The notes under the pieces are model-generated. The model was not told the origin of the DNA. It searched no databases and worked only from the letters and a program-made list of their open reading frames with translations. 64,000 bases of DNA from Umbelopsis ramanniana AG (Eukaryota; Mucoromycota; Umbelopsidomycetes; Umbelopsidales; Umbelopsidaceae). The DNA is taken from positions 586,118 to 650,117 of the forward strand of contig NW_026252090.1 in the NCBI RefSeq assembly GCF_025399195.1. The letters are read 5' to 3'. This document shows positions 38,401 to 49,249 of this stretch, one piece after another. Every line of letters begins with the position of its first letter. The first letter of the stretch is position 1. The position numbers and the translations under genes were made by a program.

Positions 38401-38973
38401 ACCCAGCCAAACAGTGGCCTCGGCATAACACCTCTGTACGAGAATTCTCTTAGCCATGGCTACCAAGACCATTCTAATCAGCAGTGGTACTCTGGAATGA
38501 CTCAGAGGAGCGGCCCTTCCGAGTATCCTCAAATTTCTACTCAGGCAAGTGTACCTTCACACGCGAGCCATACTGGATATTACGATTTGGGCAGCGTGGT
38601 CACCATCCAAGAGCCTTCTAGAGACATTGCCAAAGCTCCTATCGGTACAGACGATAACCACATTCGAAGTAACGTACCTAACGTTACTCATTCTTCGTCA
38701 AGGTGGAACGACGTTGCAGATCTTGAGAGAAACGACGCCGAAGATTATGGACCTGGTGCTCCAAGAGGCAGTGGCAGCCTTAGTGCAGGTACTATCAGCA
38801 ACGTTGCAAGCTTTCATCGACGAGTGCGCAGACCATACAATCAACAATATCAAAGACAAGATCTGGAATGGGATGGCAGCGGTGGTTTATCTCCTGATGA
38901 GTCTTATGGTGCGCAGAACGTTAGACCCTCGAGTTATCAAGACCAGAGTGATCAGTCCTGGACTATGGCGTGA
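35483..38973 (+). CDS. YAK1: DYRK-family protein kinase Yak1
   Basis: Seven exons, 35483-36364, 36437-36633, 36708-36861, 36940-37199, 37263-37505, 37579-37817 and 37907-38973, encode 1013 residues. The first 300 residues are Ser/Pro/Gln-rich. A DYRK-homology segment ([12 protein letters not shown]) precedes the kinase domain at about 361-694. Visible motifs are [11 protein letters not shown] (ATP loop), AVKVVK (Lys), HCDLKPEN (catalytic loop), DFGSACHE, and [13 protein letters not shown], whose YxY is the autophosphorylated activation loop of DYRKs. The C-terminal 320 residues are Ser/Gln/Pro-rich and likely disordered. Yak1 opposes Ras/PKA growth signalling in yeasts and responds to nutrient stress. 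The catalytic HRD motif is HCD here, normal for DYRK. Confidence 0.94.
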
Positions 38974-39254
38974 TGTTTTAAGTGATGGCAGTCGATTACA
39001 CCATTTCACACCAAAATTGAAAAAATTAAATAAAGAGCGATATCAAGATTTGTTAGTGAACAAAGATGTAGTGGGCTCGTCTATCTACCGACGCACACGT
39101 ATGCAGCATGTGTAAATTGCCAAAATTTGTCATACTTGGTTATACTGTTTATTGCGACGCACAACCATAGGAGAAGGGAAAAAAAAAATGCAAATAATTT
39201 TGACAATGTAAAAAGCGAGAACATAGAACAGCCGAAAACTCAAAAATATTGGAT

Positions 39255-40497
39255 TTATGCCATCTTCAAAATACCGGCAGACATTAACTTGCGAATATTT
39301 GCTGCAACCTGAGGGTTCTTAAGATGTTCTTGGGCAGCCTTGGGATCCTGTTGCATTTGTTGCAAAATCTGCTGCATAGCTGGGTCACCGAGAATGCGCT
39401 GAACTTCTGGATCTTGAGCAGCGCGCTTCAAGACTTCTTCTTGTGATTCCTCGCTATTGTCATTACCGCCACTGTAAGGGTTCATGGCGGTGTAGGCCTT
39501 CATCAATTGTTGTTGAATTTCTCTTGAGCTCTTGCCTTCTGGATCATAGTTTTGTGCCTCCTTGCATGACTCTATGCACTTTTCGTATTCCTTACGGGCA
39601 AATTCGATTGCTGCCTTGCGTAGATGACCGCGAACTGTAAGGTGAAGAAAATCATCATGACTTTTTAGCAACATCAAACTAAGCCATTGAGTAATGTGTA
39701 GAATCTCCCTTGGTACTTACTGAATGTTGGCTCAATTTCGATACACTTCTCAGCATCCTTCAAGGCTTCGTTGAGGGCCATAAGCTTAAGGTAGCATGCA
39801 GCACGGTTAGAGTAGGATTTGTAGTCTTGCTCATTACGCTTGATAGCTTCAGAGTATTTTGCGACAGCACCGGGCCAATCGTTCTTCTTGAAAAGCACGT
39901 TTCCTTCTTCTCTTGCCTTTTCACCAATCTCCGGGTTGAAATATGCCTTCTTTTCAAGTTCCTTCTTGAGCTTCTCGGCTTCACGCAGCTTAGTCAAAGT
40001 TTCGGGGGTGCGATGCTCGGTCAATGACTTCTCATAGAATCGAATGGCTTGGTCGATTTTTTCAAGCTTGAAATAAGAATTTCCAATACGTTGGTAGGCT
40101 CTGTTGGGTAATATGAACAGCTATGAATTATATATATCGGGGTCGCCCTTGACAGCAAAGTCAAACTTACCTTGCAATCAGCTTGTAGTCAGCTCTTTGG
40201 TCACGACCAATATCAACGGCTTGTTCACAAGTCTTTATGCAATCCTCAAACTTTTCTTGCTCAAATAGGACAGCTAGTGATTTGAAGGTAAATGTCAGTG
40301 TTATGCATGTAGGTATCTGATCAAGTAAAGCTGCTATGATGCTTACCAGCCTTGTTGGTCAAGAAAGTCATGTTGGTACTGTCCAATTCCCATGCCTTGT
40401 CATAGTGTTGCAAAGCTTCATCGAAATCGCGCTTCTTATAAGCGGCGTTTCCGAGCTCTTTTTCGGCTAAAGCTTGTTGCTTATGATCGTCAGACAT
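39255..40497 (-). CDS. STI1: Sti1/Hop-type co-chaperone, short form (TPR2A-TPR2B-DP2)
   Basis: Four exons, 40497-40347, 40273-40171, 40100-39721 and 39634-39255, encode 337 residues. The protein aligns with the C-terminal part of Sti1: TPR2A from residue 6 ([20 protein letters not shown]), TPR2B starting near [15 protein letters not shown], and a DP2 domain with repeated [17 protein letters not shown] and ending AGILKMA. The TPR1-DP1 half that binds Hsp70 in yeast Sti1 (589 residues) is absent. The TPR2A-TPR2B module that holds the Hsp90 MEEVD tail is intact. The clean MSDDHKQQ start and promoter-like upstream sequence argue that this is the true beginning. It is cytosolic by lack of signals. 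No neighbouring gene supplies the missing half. Confidence 0.9.
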
Positions 40498-41496
40498 AAT
40501 TAACTTTTTGTTCTTTTACAAGAGAGGTGGTTTGCCGCGTGAGTCGCAGTAAATTTCTACGTGCAAGATTTCTGGAAAGTTCCTGTGACGCACAATTTTC
40601 GACGCCTTTCTACCCAACCATAAAATAATTAGAGCCCTTTTGAGCCCTTTCAAGTTTATTACCAGATCATGAAGAACTTCTTTCGTAGCAGATGATCTTT
40701 TAAATAGTTACTCTTATGGGTTGTATAAAAGAGTCATGAAACATAAAATAATCTTTCGTCGTGCTCTCGTTTGTGGAGTGCAGGCATTATCACAATGATT
40801 GATAGCTAGAATCGAAGCAGTGAAAAAAAGAAAAAAAAGACCTACAATAAAACTGTCCTCTGCTGCGTTTAATGAAGCATTTATATAGACACTCTTCGTA
40901 TGTCTTATAACGGTTGCTATGAAGCCAGGAGAATACATCGCATCTGCCGAATAGCTACAGAAAGTGCTTTGCGTACTCAATAAAAGCATAAGGTGCCTGC
41001 TGTGGCCAAGGCTGTTCCTTCGAATTCATGCTGACATCTCACGCTAGTTCATATTCTGCATCTTTACGTGGATTTCAGTGCTTTGAGAAATGTGCAGCAA
41101 CGCGATCGTTCCAGATTGCACAAATCTCGCTATGCTACGCATTGAGAAGCACTTGCTCTTTTACATCTTCCGAATACTATTGCTTTATTACTGAGCTCTC
41201 ATCACAATCATACACTGCAAAGAGGCTTGAGTCTGAATCTAGCTCATTGTTGAAAGCGGATTAAGCGTGGAAAATTTAGTCAATGTGTCCCAGATCATCC
41301 GTTACATATGATGCTAGTTCCACATAACTCCCCATAGGCATGCTCTTCCTTTGGCACCGGTGTAATCATTTTTCATAACTACTTAAAATCATATCAAATG
41401 TAACAAGTAAAGCAAACGAATTTATTTTCAAAAGGTGAGGGAAAAACGATATTGGTAACGATGTAGGAAGGGATGTTGTTGAGTAGGGTGATCAAA
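40498..41496. other. Spacer of 1.0 kb: STI1 promoter and TOA2 3' flank
   Basis: The STI1 promoter lies at its left end. A minus-strand frame beginning at ATG 41029 reads through one TAG into about 50 further open codons; a 42-base intron could remove the stop. No domain is recognisable, so this is noted but not called. Confidence 0.4.
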
Positions 41497-41965
41497 TCAC
41501 TGTTCTCCAGGCTTCTTAGCGTTACATGCCACAATCTTTACTCTTTCCGTTGTAATAGTTTCTGTTTCTAATTTGGCATTCATGGAGTCCACAACAAATG
41601 TCCATACATCGTCGCAAAATCGGTATGTGTCCAAGTGACCCTATAAACTCGTTTAGAATGATATGAAGATCGACGGAAGGAGTACGTAAGAATTCAGTCG
41701 TAAAAGCTCACCTTGAAAACAGCTTTGCTTTTGACCTTACTGGTAAGCGCTTCTGTTATACTCTTGTCAAATGTAACCAACACCTTCATTGCTAGTTGAG
41801 GGTTGATGTGACCGCTTTGAATGAGCTCGTCCAAGGAATCGGTCAATGCCATTCCAATGCTATACAAAATTAGTATAATTACCGAAGGCGCACAAAAATC
41901 AAGTAACTTGACAAGGAGTTTTACCTGCTACGCCGATAAAGCTCATAATAGTGTGAAGTAGACAT
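41497..41965 (-). CDS. TOA2: TFIIA small subunit (Toa2, gamma)
   Basis: Three exons, 41965-41925, 41859-41712 and 41640-41497, encode 110 residues. The N-terminal four-helix region is clear ([20 protein letters not shown], then [20 protein letters not shown]), followed by the beta-barrel half ([18 protein letters not shown] then a KIVACNAKK end). This is the full length of Toa2. With Toa1 it forms TFIIA, which stabilises TBP on TATA elements at RNA polymerase II promoters. It diverges from INTS3 across only 145 bases, and both encode transcription-related functions, though shared regulation is only inferred. Identification is secure. Confidence 0.95.
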
Positions 41966-42110
41966 GACGAGGTGTAACCTGAAGAGCTCTTCCGCAGCAG
42001 AAAGACTGTCCTGCTTATAAAGTATTTATACTTGTCACGTGATCTCTTGACAGCAGGAATTGTACCATGTTCGATGACTTCAGTGTCCCTTTGTCCCTTG
42101 GTAGCAAGTA
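41966..42110. promoter_or_regulatory. Compact divergent promoter, TOA2 / INTS3
   Basis: A 145-base interval between two divergent start codons. Contains CACGTGATC-like sequence near 42036-42044 (an E-box-type CACGTG). The role is not established. Confidence 0.4.
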
Positions 42111-45100
42111 ATGGCGCAGAGAAGCGCATCGAGATTACTTGATCTTGATCCTGTGGATCACCCTGATAAACATGATGAGGTAGATACAGAATATAAATTT
42201 TATATTTAGTAAAAGGCTCTATTCACTGACAATGCTCCTATAGGAAATGGGCAAGTGCTATGAGGAGTTCCTGATCAATACCAGTGCAATGTCCACCAAT
42301 GAGTTACATGCGTATGTTCACGATACTGTAAGTTGCTTTAGATTTATTGTTATAGGATCTTTACTATCGCAAATGGCACTAAAGTGTTTGTATTAGGCTG
42401 CCGTACGCGCCACTATGCTGGCTTTACTATACTCTGTATTGACAGATCGAACGAAGGCTGATTCCGTATGTATTTCGATAAATACGTCAGTAAACTAAAA
42501 TACTATAACCTCAACTGATTGCTATTGGCGCTACAGGACTTTGAGCTGCTCAGAGTTTCAAACCGAGATAACTATGGAACGATCCTACGAGAATTAGAAC
42601 ATCTAATCGAAAGTCCATATTTTCCTCGAATGAAAACCGACGTACGGCGACAGGTAAGAACTATAGGAGACTTCTTTTTAATATGTCATTTGCAAAGATT
42701 GAGCATGTTTCAATATTTTCATTAGTTGTTCTGGATGGTGGATAGACTCACGGCTGCCAACGTCGCAGGAGTTGAAACTCTACATCTACAATTGCTCAGA
42801 CAAATTCCCGGAGGAGATATCTCGCAATCGACAGCTACACTTTGCAAACTACTGTTGGACCTCTGCGAAACCCACAGGTCTGTTTTACTAACTCAAATCA
42901 CCAATATAGCTACTTAATTCTCAACTGCTACAACTTTCAGGACATGGGTAGAAGGCAGAACCAGAGTACTTCACGCGTACGTCTATATTTTCCTTCGAAC
43001 TATAGCGGACCATAAATCAGCAAGCCTAAGAGAGCTTCAGCAATCTGAAATATCCCTTATTATCAAGTTATTGCGGCATAACGTTTGTATCAATTGACTA
43101 CACCTATGCTACGTACGTTCATCAAACTAATGAGTCTGCTGATAACTAGTGGCTGTCTTGTTGTTCGATGGGAAGAGACCTTATAAGAGCGTTACAAGAC
43201 GTATCGAAAATACCGGAAATTGCCAGCCTCTGGGATGACATCTTAAATCGACCTCAATCACTACATAAATCTTTCGATGGTATGCAACGATATCCTGGGA
43301 GTTGCATTATCATTTAACGAGGTACTAATGTAATTTCCAAAGGCATGCTATCAATACTTCAAACACAGACGCCACCAGAGTTGCTGAGATTTCGCCTAAC
43401 ACCTCAGATGGAGATGTCCTTGCGATGGATTTTTGATAAGGTGCATATGCGAATCATGCGTGACATCCATAAGAGGCGGTGTATTCTAATTCCATTCGTA
43501 CTTAGCTTACTGCAAGTAACTATCAGCGGAATTTGGAATGGTTCGTTAAGCGATGGTTGTCATCTCCTGCGACCGAGCATTTTTATGCCGATGTCATTAG
43601 ATACATTGTAGCGGGCTGGTATCCATCCAACGAGCTTTTACAGAGCAACAAAGTTCCCAGATACGCCATCATCGGAACGTTATTTACGTACATAAAGGTA
43701 CGAACACAGCAGAATAACATATTTTTGTGGCATTGCTAGTACTAATTATGTAAACAGAGTCATGTTACGGCTGCGAATGTCAAGCTATCTCTCTTTCTGG
43801 ATTGGCTATTTTTTGCCGATGACTCCAATATTATGCTCATTGGTAGGCATCGTGAATAATCTCTCTATTTCAAAGGAAGAAATGGTTCACTAAAATCTTG
43901 ATTTCATAGAGCCGGCTATGTTGCTTATGGAAAGATCCATAAAGTACCACCCATACATAACGGGGATGCTGGTGGAGTTTCTAAGGTTCGCTGTGGACGA
44001 CTACTATCCTGCACTAAGTGGTCACATAATCAAATGTGTTGGGACAGGCATGAAGAATTTGTTGAGGAAAGGAGTTATAAAGTTAGTAGCATATTGCAAT
44101 TGACCACAAAGCTAAACATTGTGACTAATCTCTTCTTCAGACGACTCACAACCATATATAACTACCCTACTATAGATGATGTAACTAAGCGACAGCTGAT
44201 GGATATGTTTGCAAGCTCATTAGATTTCACTTCCAATTCTAGACAGCCGACACCGCAGCAAGGAGATTCCATATTACAAATCTCAAATGAGGATAATGTC
44301 ATGACTGATGTAGCATATATGAACAGTGAAACCAAAGCGAACAGTAGAGCTACTACACCTGCAGCACCTGAAGGCGAAGACCAAGAACTGGATGAATACC
44401 TGTATGGCACGAATACCATGATTGAAGAGAACCATGTTGTGCTGGATACAACTGCTGGGGATCAGATCATGGATATGAATGCTTTGTCAGCTATTAACGA
44501 TTTACCTCACACTGAGTCTGATCGTGATACTATGGAAACACCTGATGCGCACACACCTGGTATACACACTCCAGATCCAAGTCGAAAGTCAGAAGAGATG
44601 GATACCGCCAGCACGCATGATTTAAGCGCTGATAAAATTTCAGATTTTGAAGAGGACGAAGATTCAGACGATGATGTGGATAGCCGTGAACAAAATCAGC
44701 AATCATTTTGGATGTTTGCTGATCTACTACCTCGGTTTCAAGACGCTTCAAGGACAATTAAATCAGCATGCCAAAATAACGACATCGATGAAATTCAAGC
44801 GCATTCGTACATTTGTAAGAAAAATCTCCGGGAGATACTGAACATATATTTGAAGATGGTAAGTAGAAGACTCTATATCCGAGAAACAAGAGTTTTGGAG
44901 ACTGTGACCAACTCTAATTTATTATTGAAAGGCTATTCCTGCAAAAAATCTTGTACCAAACCTTGCGAAATACATTCGCGATGGCTCCTGTAGCAAGTAC
45001 GTTAACAGTGGAAGATCAGAAAATGATCAGTTTACATTAGATCAAGAAGAAGCTGTTCAAGTGGAAACAATGGATGCCATGGATCTGTTATTTGTCACGA

Positions 45101-46555
45101 TTTGGTCCTTATGGGATTCCGAATCGCAAAGAAAAAAAATGGTGGATTTTATTTCCTGCGTTATGCATCTTTCAAGACGAGGTGGAAAGCACTTAGTGGG
45201 AATGCGATGGTGGTCATTCTTTTCTCGGTACGCGAATTATTCATGTACTGCCTTGTAGCTAAATGTTATATCACTTCAAATTACTGACTCCGTGGAATAT
45301 AGAGTGCTGCAGGCCGAGCAGCTATCTATAGCACCGTTGCTTCCAGAAATAGGCGAATCCATCTGCGAAGTGTACCAATCCATCATTTTGTCGAATCCAG
45401 ACGTATCCACGGAGAGCATGAACGAAGAGCATTCAAACGAACTTCGATCCAAAGAGTATCTGGCTAAAGACTTACTGTCTTTGCAAGATTTCGATTTATT
45501 GGCTGTTCAGCAGGTCACTCCGATAATCTTTAAGTTCTTGCCCAGTCTCTGTGTTGGTAACAAAGAAATTATACGAACATTAGTGTCGTCACTCCTTCCG
45601 GACAAGGTAGAACTATCGATTACAGCAATGGGACATATGTTTACATGAAAACTGATTAGACCGCATGTCAATGTGACAGATATCGGTTCTTTCTAGCCAG
45701 CTCAGCTGCAAGTACCTACAACTATTTGGGAGCGAGGACCTGGGACCTATAATTGGTAAGTCGCTTTTCCGAATTGCTCATTGACCTCCATGACACATTA
45801 CTTGACATCAAACACTTTCCTCAGTTCAGTCTCTTTCGTGGGAGACGTTTGAACAGATTGTATTTTGGCGATTGTTGCAAGCAGAAATCGGATACTGTGC
45901 AGATAAAATTGATAACTTGATGGATGCCATCGCCACCGAAAATGTATTGGCAATCACAGGTTAGTAGAGAATAGGCATGGCATCGCGTACATGACCAGTT
46001 ACTGATTTTGAATATTATAGACATTCCCGAACTGCTTATTTCCTTACCAACAATAATTACAAGCATACCTCCAAACCCATCTGCAATACGCCATTTGATG
46101 TCAATGCTGCCGGAAGTAGCTAATATATCAAGGGACATCATATCTACAGTTGTAGAAATATTGAACCGATGGAAAGGAAGGTATCAAGAAGAACTTCGAG
46201 ATGCCGTCATGGGTAGTCTCAAGGAGCTGGTATCAGCCATCAAGTCTGACCCAAATGATGCTGTGATCAAAGTTGGTGAGCACATCGCAACTATCTTTGT
46301 ATCCTGGTGGAAATTGCAAGTGACTCCGGGTGAGTATCTTTACTGATTTCTGTACAATGCTCGGTTTAATTACTAATGTATGAATTTTTAAGACGAAAGC
46401 TTTTGGTCAAGAGCCTTGTTTTCACAGCTAATTATTCTGGGAGACCTTGTTCACAGCGAACTTCCTCCTGCATGGCGAGGTACAGTGTTTACATTTCATC
46501 ATCTTAAAACTTGAATATTGTATTAACCATAGAACTTCGTAGTAGATACAAGTAA
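42111..46555 (+). CDS. INTS3: Integrator complex subunit 3 homologue (INTS3/SOSS-A)
   Basis: Nineteen exons encode 1087 residues (human INTS3 has about 1040): 42111-42179, 42244-42327, 42397-42465, 42537-42653, 42726-42877, 42941-43082, 43150-43279, 43343-43478, 43517-43697, 43758-43842, 43910-44081, 44141-44858, 44932-45227, 45303-45606, 45701-45755, 45825-45959, 46021-46329, 46393-46479 and 46533-46555. The helical-repeat body matches INTS3, for example EWFVKRWLSSPATEHFYADV, VPRYAIIGTLF, ANVKLSLFLDWLFF and EPAMLLMERSIKYHP. An acidic disordered insertion follows in exon 12. The C-terminal HEAT-like part has SLSWETFEQ. In animals INTS3 joins Integrator (promoter-proximal RNA cleavage) and the SOSS single-strand DNA repair complex. 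Confidence 0.88.
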
Positions 46556-46753
46556 AAAGTCAAAAAAGAGGCAATCTATAGCAGTGTTTTCAGATTCAGA
46601 ATAGATATAACTGGAGCCGTGTATATATGACAAAGTCCTAAAGATACCCAAAATGCGAAGTAATAAATTGTAAAAAAAAAAAAAAACTGAAAGTCCGACG
46701 CTCATGTTGCTGAAAGCGGGGAATCCCCCTGGCATTGCAACTTCTTCAGGATA

Positions 46754-48031
46754 ATGTCGACAACCACGACCAAATTCAGATTCTTCAACAAACAATTTAT
46801 AACTTCGCTAGATAGTACAATCAAATCTCGTATTTATGCAACACACTTGGTGCGAACACAAAGGCTATATGTGACGGAATCATCGGCAGCTACTGGTAAA
46901 ACAAGTGCAACGACACCATCAGCAGGCAAAGACGGTTCGAAACCCAACAATGGCACACCTTGGACTACTGAAACGTATAAAGGTGTTCAACGCTTGAACT
47001 CCAGTCTTTCTCCGGTCGTATCTCGTCTTCAATATGCAACGGCAAGAATGAAAACGTTGGCAGAAAATGTTAACAATCCTCAGGAAGCGCTGCAAAAGGC
47101 GTCTACGGCGCTCAATGAGCTAACTGGATATACTCACATAGAAGATGTAAAGAAGAAGGTCTTGCATCAAGGTATGATAATTTATTAAATTGATACCAAG
47201 ATGTTGTTCGATTACTAATTGTCAATAGCCGAGAGTTTTGAGTCTTGCCGTACAGAACTACGCAATTGTAAAGCGGCATATGAAGATGCCGTCGATGTTC
47301 GATCTAGTACCCAGAGAGAAATCAATGAACTATTGCAGCGGAAGCATACTTGGACTGGAGAAGACGTTACTCGATTCACCGAGCTTTATCGACTTGAACA
47401 TTTACACTCACAGCAAGAGATGACAGCGAAAGAGAACTATCGTCAAAGTGAAAAACATATGGACCGCCAATACCTGGAATTAACCAGAGCGATAATGGAA
47501 CGTTATCACGAAGAACAGCTTTGGAGTGACAAAATTCGAAGTGTCAGTACCTATGGTACTTGGGCACTCATGGTTGTCAATCTTATCCTATTTGTTGCAG
47601 TACAAACTGTGTTCGAACCATACAAGAGAAAGAGACTGACAGATAGGTTTGAGGATCTTTTAGTACAAAAGGTTGCAGAGGAAGAAGTCAAATTTCAATC
47701 TGCATTAGATCAGATGGATTCACGAAACAATGACATTTTAGAAAAGCAAGAGACGTTACTGAAGGCTCTAGCAACATCGCCGTATAACAGCGAGGCCACG
47801 CCAAACATTATTCCGGTCGTACAGGATGTTGAAAATGATGCTACATTATTGTCAGATAGTCTGCCTACAGAACTTCTGCCAGTGAAGGAAAGACATGATC
47901 AGCCGTCACACATCCTAAACGCTTCTTATAATGACACTCTATCGATCACCAAGAAAGATTTGATTATATATACCATAGAGGGCGCTTTGGTTGGAAGTGC
48001 CCTTACAGCACTCTTACGCCTGTACTTTTAG
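46754..48031 (+). CDS. SHE9: Mitochondrial inner-membrane protein She9/Mdm33
   Basis: Two exons, 46754-47171 and 47229-48031, encode 406 residues. The N-terminus (MSTTTTKFRFFNKQF, Arg/Lys/Ser-rich to about 60) reads as a mitochondrial presequence. A long coiled coil follows (about 90-245) with KENYRQSEKHMDRQYLELTR, then a transmembrane segment at 249-268 (YGTWALMVVNLILFVAVQTV) immediately followed by FEPYKRKRL, the family signature. A second hydrophobic stretch ends the protein (IEGALVGSALTALLRLYF). In yeast Mdm33 acts in inner-membrane fission and its overproduction is toxic. The architecture agrees throughout. Confidence 0.92.
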
Positions 48032-48134
48032 ATGAAACGTGAACCCATAGAATAAAGTGATAAACATAGAAAGATAAAATTTGGCTCCCCCTAACATCCA
48101 TGCTGGAATTGGCCAACTTAGGCATTATGGCTGA

Positions 48135-48934
48135 TCAGTTTCTTTTGCGTCGACACTAAGGAAAATCAAGTCAGTGTGATGGTTATGATAAGGCATACAG
48201 CAGAGACAGCTCACTGGTTATGGATTATGCTTACGACATAGCATCCTTTGCATGTGTATATGTAGACCCAAGAATCATTGAATTCAGTTAAAATGTCAAT
48301 TATATCACCTGATGTATGAGTTCCTAATTTCTGTTATCGAGTCTTCGAAATCCTTTACCGCTTCGTTCCTCAATTATGATGTCTAAAAGCAGTTCATTAG
48401 ATGAAAAGGTCTTCGCCACTGCATCAATTCGTTCATACCATGAGTTTTCAGGTGTTTCCTAAGGTTACCGCCATTAAAGTCGCTCCTACGGCAAACATGA
48501 CAACTTAAGTGTAAAGTGACAATTTGACGCGTTGTGCTCGACATATTGGTAAAACCCACCTACGCTACGGTATGAGTTTCCCATAACATTTAACAGCAAC
48601 GGGAGATGATTCTCATAAGTTTTACCATCCAGTGTGCGGCTTTCAAAGCACAACTACATACCATTCCAATGCATTTTTATAGTCACTACGGTTGCTGTAC
48701 TGTACAGCGTCTTCCGCAAACAATATCGCACGAAGAAGACAATAGCATGTCTGATCCATACTTGACAGCCAAAGCTACCGACTCACAGATGCCATCATTT
48801 AACTGATCATCAGTGTCAGAACATTGTTCCTATACTAGCCTTGATCTGTGCTCAAAATCCTCAATGTAATCCAGAAATGGAGAGTACAGCGAAGATAAAA
48901 ACCATCCGTAATTCCTACTCTTGAACAGCATCAT
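48135..48934 (-). CDS. Small C2H2 zinc-finger protein (predicted)
   Basis: Five short exons, 48934-48836, 48774-48658, 48559-48439, 48308-48235 and 48155-48135, join in phase to 143 residues. Introns are 61-130 bases with GTATAG, GTAGTT, GTATGA and GTAAGC donors. Exon 3 holds a well-formed C2H2 finger, CHVCRRSDFNGGNLRKHLKTH, with C-x2-C-x12-H-x3-H spacing. A second Cys cluster follows (YTCKGCYVCRRKRN at the C-terminus). I do not recognise the family. Opposite-strand and alternative frames in exons 2 and 3 are also partly open, so the exact splicing is uncertain, and exons 1 and 2 are the weakest. The finger exon itself is the strongest evidence that a gene is here. Confidence 0.45.
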
Positions 48935-49249
48935 ATTTTAATTCTGATTCGATATTTATTTGCTATAAAATTCAATATCTTGGATATCAAAGACACTGCA
49001 AAATCTCTATTCAAGTGAATTGAAGCAGAAAGTAATGTCCATCAAGAACAAGAGCATTTTTAACTTACTACAAGTGATTGCTGGCAGATAAAGAAAGAAG
49101 ATGGATCTGCTTTACAAAATATTCACAAATTGCCTCTGTAGTCTCTTCCATTCTAATTTTTTTTTTTACCCCGCTTGTGATAAGTTGACCTTCAAACGCT
49201 CATAGAATTGCGCAATTGTCGACAAATCTTACGCGCTGCAATTAAACCA
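48935..49249. promoter_or_regulatory. Divergent spacer, C2H2 gene / SUMO protease
   Basis: About 315 AT-rich bases with a T10 tract at 49159-49168. No other feature was recognised. Confidence 0.4.
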
